Below are positions 14,662 through 17,071 of a stretch of 17,071 nt of DNA, one piece after another. Each line of letters opens with the position of its first letter. Position 1 is the first letter of the stretch. A program made the position numbers and the translations under genes. Source of the stretch: JAQUCI01 sp034932685 (lineage in GTDB: Bacteria > Bacillota_I > Bacilli_A > Erysipelotrichales > Erysipelotrichaceae); contig JAYFOM010000036.1 in NCBI GenBank assembly GCA_034932685.1, forward strand, positions 1 through 17,071. The letters run 5' to 3'. The notes under the pieces are model-generated. The model did no database searches, was not told where the DNA came from, and saw only the letters and a list, made by a program, of their open reading frames with translations.

Positions 14662-15057
14662 AAGAATAGTGTTGAAATAGATTCCGTAAAAGTAAGTGAT
14701 TGAGGAGTTAGGTAAGGACTTCAGAAGCAAACTTCTCAGCATCAAACGGATCTACGAAAAGCGCTAAAACCTTGTGAAATCAATGAATTAAATCACTGGA
14801 TGTTTATATGACATGCAGTTGGATTTTGCATTAGAAAATAGATTGATTGGTTCTATCACGTTCTTTGAGAATCTAGCGCATTTATGGCAGAAAAGTGATA
14901 GAAGTGACATTGAGCATAAAAAACTACTTACACTACATTATATTTCCCAAAAACGAAAGTATATTTATTTTGGAGAATAGAATGATATGATGGATGTAGG
15001 TAGTAATATTTTTACGATCTTTATTTAATATTTGTTTATTCTGACGGCATAATCATC
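14662..15057. other. Gene-poor stretch between AbiE and the LarA gene
   Basis: Apart from a 55-codon ORF at 14813-14980, this holds no gene. A short hairpin AGAAG/CTTCT (14723-14727 with 14732-14736, loop CAAA) lacks a T-run, so it is not a clear terminator for the AbiE operon. No repeat of the rlmCD tail is found here. Confidence 0.4.
14813..14980 (+). pseudogene. Possible serine-recombinase C-terminal remnant
   Basis: A 55-codon ORF without a good ribosome binding site. Its middle part, ITFFENLAHLWQKSD followed by KKLLTLHYI, resembles the C-terminal stretch of large serine recombinases, in which FxxNPxxLWxxxD is followed by a K/R-rich helix. Most of the protein, including the catalytic N-terminal domain, is absent upstream, so at best it is a leftover. 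The resemblance is by eye and weak; it could be a small unrelated ORF. Confidence 0.25.
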
Positions 15058-15086
15058 TTAGTCACGTAATATCATACTAATATAAT
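15058..15086 (+). promoter_or_regulatory. Likely promoter of the LarA-family gene
   Basis: TATAAT at 15081-15086 lies 24 nt before the ATG at 15110. A poor -35 (TTAGTC, 15058-15063) stands 17 nt upstream. AAGGAG at 15095-15100 is a good ribosome binding site. Confidence 0.45.
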
Positions 15087-15109
15087 GATGATTTAAGGAG
15101 AAATGATAA

Positions 15110-16357
15110 ATGAAATATAACTTAGCATTTAACACTAAAACGATGAGTGTAGATATAGCAGATAGAAATCTGCAAGAAGTCATACATGCCAAACACGTAG
15201 AAGTACCGTTTTATGGTAAAGATGAAATAGTTCGAGCAATCAATAATCCAATTGGTACTAAAAAATTAAGAGATATTGTTTTTCCAAATGAAAAAATCGT
15301 CATTATCACAAGTGATATTACCAGACCAATGCCTAGTAATCTTGTTTTACCTTTAATTTTAGATGAGCTTGCTTTGGCTAGAGTTGATAGAAACAATATA
15401 AGTATTGTGTTTGCTCTTGGAATTCATCGAAAGCATACAATAGAAGAAATGAAATCTTTGGTAGGTGATGAAATATATCAGAATTTCAAATGTATCGATA
15501 GTGATGTTAATGATTGTGTTAATCTTGGTTATACCAAAAACAAGACACCAATTGATATCTTTAGAATAGTTGCAGAAGCAAATCGACGTATTTGTTTAGG
15601 CAATATAGAATATCATTACTTTGCAGGTTACAGTGGCGGAGCTAAAGCAATTATGCCAGGTGTATCTACTAAAGCAGCCATTCAAATCAATCACAAGCAA
15701 ATGATAGAAGAAAAAGCACATGCAGGCAACCTTGTTACCAATCCAGTACGAATTGATATTGAAGAAGCTATTAACTACATACCAATTGATTTCATACTGA
15801 ACGTCGTTCTTAATGAAGATAAAGAAGTGATCAAGGCAGTAGCGGGCCATTATATAAAAGCTCACCGAGCTGGGTGCATGTTTCTTGATCAACTCTATAA
15901 GGTCAAGATAGACAGTAAAGCAGATATTGTCATTGCATCAGCAGGAGGTTTTCCCAAAGATATCAACTTATATCAAGCGCAGAAAACGATTGATAACGCT
16001 AAACACGCAGTCAAAGCAGGCGGTATTATCATCTTGGTTGCCTCATGTAAAGAAGGATATGGGGAACCTACTTTTGAAGATTGGATGATCAAGTCTACTA
16101 AACCATCAGAGTTAATTGATAGAATAAAAAAAGAGTTTATTCTTGGTGGTCACAAAGCAGCAGCGATAGCTAGTGTTCTTGCACACAATAAAGTATTTCT
16201 AGTATCAGAGTTAGATGACACAGTTGTAAGAGATATGTTTTTTGAGCCATATCATAATCTTCAAGAAGCGTATGACGCCGCTTTGAACATTATGGGAAAT
16301 CAGGCCAAAACCATCATTATTCCGCATGGTGGATCGGTTTTACCATATCATCAATAA
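15110..16357 (+). CDS. larA: LarA-family nickel-pincer-dependent racemase
   Basis: A cytosolic enzyme of the lactate racemase family, which uses a nickel pincer nucleotide bound to a lysine to move hydride on alpha-hydroxy acids. The 415 residues include the family residues by alignment with Lactobacillus LarA: D69 and R72 (SDITRP), H106 (LGIHRKHT), H169 and K179 (YHYFAGYSGGAKAIMPG, K179 being the cofactor attachment Lys), H195 as the Ni ligand (INHKQM) and K283 (AGGFPKDINLYQA). All are present, so the enzyme should be active. LarA homologues act on lactate, malate, phenyllactate or aldoses, so the substrate is uncertain. The larB, larC and larE genes needed to make the cofactor are not in the window. 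It has its own promoter and ribosome binding site. Confidence 0.88.
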   Translation: MKYNLAFNTKTMSVDIADRNLQEVIHAKHVEVPFYGKDEIVRAINNPIGTKKLRDIVFPNEKIVIITSDITRPMPSNLVLPLILDELALARVDRNNISIVFALGIHRKHTIEEMKSLVGDEIYQNFKCIDSDVNDCVNLGYTKNKTPIDIFRIVAEANRRICLGNIEYHYFAGYSGGAKAIMPGVSTKAAIQINHKQMIEEKAHAGNLVTNPVRIDIEEAINYIPIDFILNVVLNEDKEVIKAVAGHYIKAHRAGCMFLDQLYKVKIDSKADIVIASAGGFPKDINLYQAQKTIDNAKHAVKAGGIIILVASCKEGYGEPTFEDWMIKSTKPSELIDRIKKEFILGGHKAAAIASVLAHNKVFLVSELDDTVVRDMFFEPYHNLQEAYDAALNIMGNQAKTIIIPHGGSVLPYHQ

Positions 16358-16505
16358 ACATAAATATAAAATATTAAATAATAACACTTTGGATCAAATG
16401 GATAAATGATGATTAAATATTGACAACACAACATAAAATATGAATTAATGTGATTATCTTAGTAAGTAAGAAAATGTAAAAATATTAATTATCAGGAGGA
16501 TTAGA

Positions 16506-16802
16506 ATGAAAAATAGAAAACTTGTATCAGCTTTATTAGCTATATTTATTTTGTTATTTTTAGTAGGCTGTGTGCCAGGCGATGGAAGTGCTACTTTGAT
16601 TAAACCAGCTGGTTTTTTCTGGGGTGTGTGGCATGGATGGGTAGCACCATTTTCATTGATCATAGGATTATTCAACCATAATATCAGAGTGTATGAAGTG
16701 TTTAATAGTGGTTGGTGGTATGACTTTGGATTTTATATGGCGGTTATAAGTGGTTTTGGTGGATTAGCACTCTCTCGAAGAAGAAAATCAAGTCGAAAAT
16801 AA
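16506..16802 (+). CDS. Small conserved lipoprotein/membrane protein
   Basis: 98 residues with a signal peptide whose lipobox is LVGC (C22), so it is probably lipidated on the outer face. Then PGDGSATLIKPAGFFWGVWHGW, two more hydrophobic segments (WVAPFSLIIGLF and WWYDFGFYMAVISGFGGLAL) and a basic C-terminal tail RRRKSSRK that should sit in the cytoplasm. Short proteins with the PAGFFWGxWHGW and GWWYDFGFY motifs are common in Firmicutes; I know of no function. AGGAGGA at 16494-16500 clearly sets the start. A TTGACA at 16420-16425 may be its -35, but the -10 is unclear. Confidence 0.8.
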   Translation: MKNRKLVSALLAIFILLFLVGCVPGDGSATLIKPAGFFWGVWHGWVAPFSLIIGLFNHNIRVYEVFNSGWWYDFGFYMAVISGFGGLALSRRRKSSRK

Positions 16803-16947
16803 ACTTATATTTTATGTCAAATAATTCTTAAGTAATACACAAGAAAAAAATTAGTGTTAATGATATTTTGCGTAAACATTAAAGCTAAAACAATGATTTT
16901 TCAAACTTACAGAGAAAATCGCAAAAATCTTGTATACTTGTAAATGA

Positions 16948-17071
16948 TGTGAGACCAAATTCTAAGAATAAAAAATGTCATCATGTAAAATAATATTTAA
17001 GTTAGTTATTTAGTTTTTCTCTCATTTCAAGAGGTGTTAGATAATTAAGTGTGGCCATTGGGATGTTGTTT
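16948..17071 (-). mobile_element. End of an insertion sequence (IS3-like), cut by the window
   Basis: The tail of a transposase gene reads in from the right edge. TGTGAGACC at 16948-16956, about 46 nt beyond its stop, is a candidate terminal inverted repeat. The other end is outside the window, so the repeat cannot be confirmed. Confidence 0.4.
17002..17071 (-). CDS. Transposase, C-terminal fragment (IS3-type DDE)
   Basis: Only the last 23 residues are visible, ending NNIPMATLNYLTPLEMREKL then NN and stop. This fits the usual end of the rve-type integrase core of IS3-family transposases, where a YN-x-x-RPH-like stretch is followed by LGYLTPxEF. The RPH triplet is replaced here by IPMA. The catalytic DDE residues would lie to the right of the window, so activity cannot be judged. 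Confidence 0.55.
   Translation of the reverse strand, partial: NNIPMATLNYLTPLEMREKLNN

Noticed and set aside
9322..14765. CGAAAAGCGCT occurs at 9322-9332 and 14755-14765 and might be another element boundary.
   Set aside because: Eleven-base matches are expected many times by chance in 17 kb, flanking similarity does not extend, and it encodes nothing in common.
14851..14863. TATCACGTT near 14853 resembles the start of the rlmCD tail repeat.
   Set aside because: The match stops after nine bases and the following GAGACGG is interrupted; no HVET coding sense remains.
1..17071. CRISPR array, rRNA or intact tRNA genes.
   Set aside because: No regularly spaced repeats and no recognisable rRNA or cloverleaf sequence were seen on either strand.

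Overview
This window reads as chromosomal DNA of a low-GC, AT-rich Firmicute (Bacillota). The evidence is the pcrA-ligA-camS gene order known from Bacilli, a mannose-class PTS subunit, a CamS lipoprotein and GGAGG-type ribosome binding sites. UGA is a stop (it ends camS) and TGG is used for Trp, so this is not a mycoplasma using code 4. An Erysipelotrichia-like or neighbouring lineage is plausible, but that is inference.

Layout. 1-292 is the 3' end of a PTS EIID gene, closed by a bidirectional terminator. 337-1876 is a minus-strand pair: an RluA-type pseudouridine synthase translationally overlapped with a class I rRNA-type methyltransferase. From 1971 a plus-strand housekeeping operon runs pcrA, ligA, camS (helicase, NAD+ DNA ligase, CamS lipoprotein). 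It is followed by a separately promoted membrane protein of unknown function (7340-7963) and by rlmCD (7990-9315), a 23S rRNA m5U methyltransferase.

9274 to about 15100 is accessory DNA. The last codons of rlmCD recur at 12214-12255 as an orphan gene tail (13 bp identical, 25 of 31 overall, coding sense kept). This is the pattern left by an integrative element that uses the 3' end of rumA/rlmD as its attachment site. Between the two copies lie a DUF4375 (DMP19-like) protein, a four-codon mini-ORF and a multi-pass membrane protein that I take to be DUF6688. No integrase is present. A second accessory block beyond the right copy carries an AbiEi/AbiEii (AbiE) type IV toxin-antitoxin operon with an excellent promoter embedded in a 12/13 inverted repeat. 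A short ORF after it may be the tail of a serine recombinase. Two long gene-free stretches (10133-10870 and 11966-13167) are rich in hairpins, and the second ends in a strong intrinsic terminator, so both may encode structured RNAs.

The chromosome-like part resumes with a LarA-family nickel racemase (15110-16357) and a small conserved lipoprotein (16506-16802). The right edge clips the end of an IS3-like transposase on the minus strand.

Most interesting points: the probable rlmCD attachment-site duplication and accretion; the AbiE operon, where ATAA replaces the expected ATGA start/stop overlap so the toxin has only an ATA codon at the right distance from its ribosome binding site; the AbiE operator; two candidate structured RNAs; and two housekeeping genes (pcrA, rlmCD) with no ribosome binding site, of which pcrA looks leaderless.
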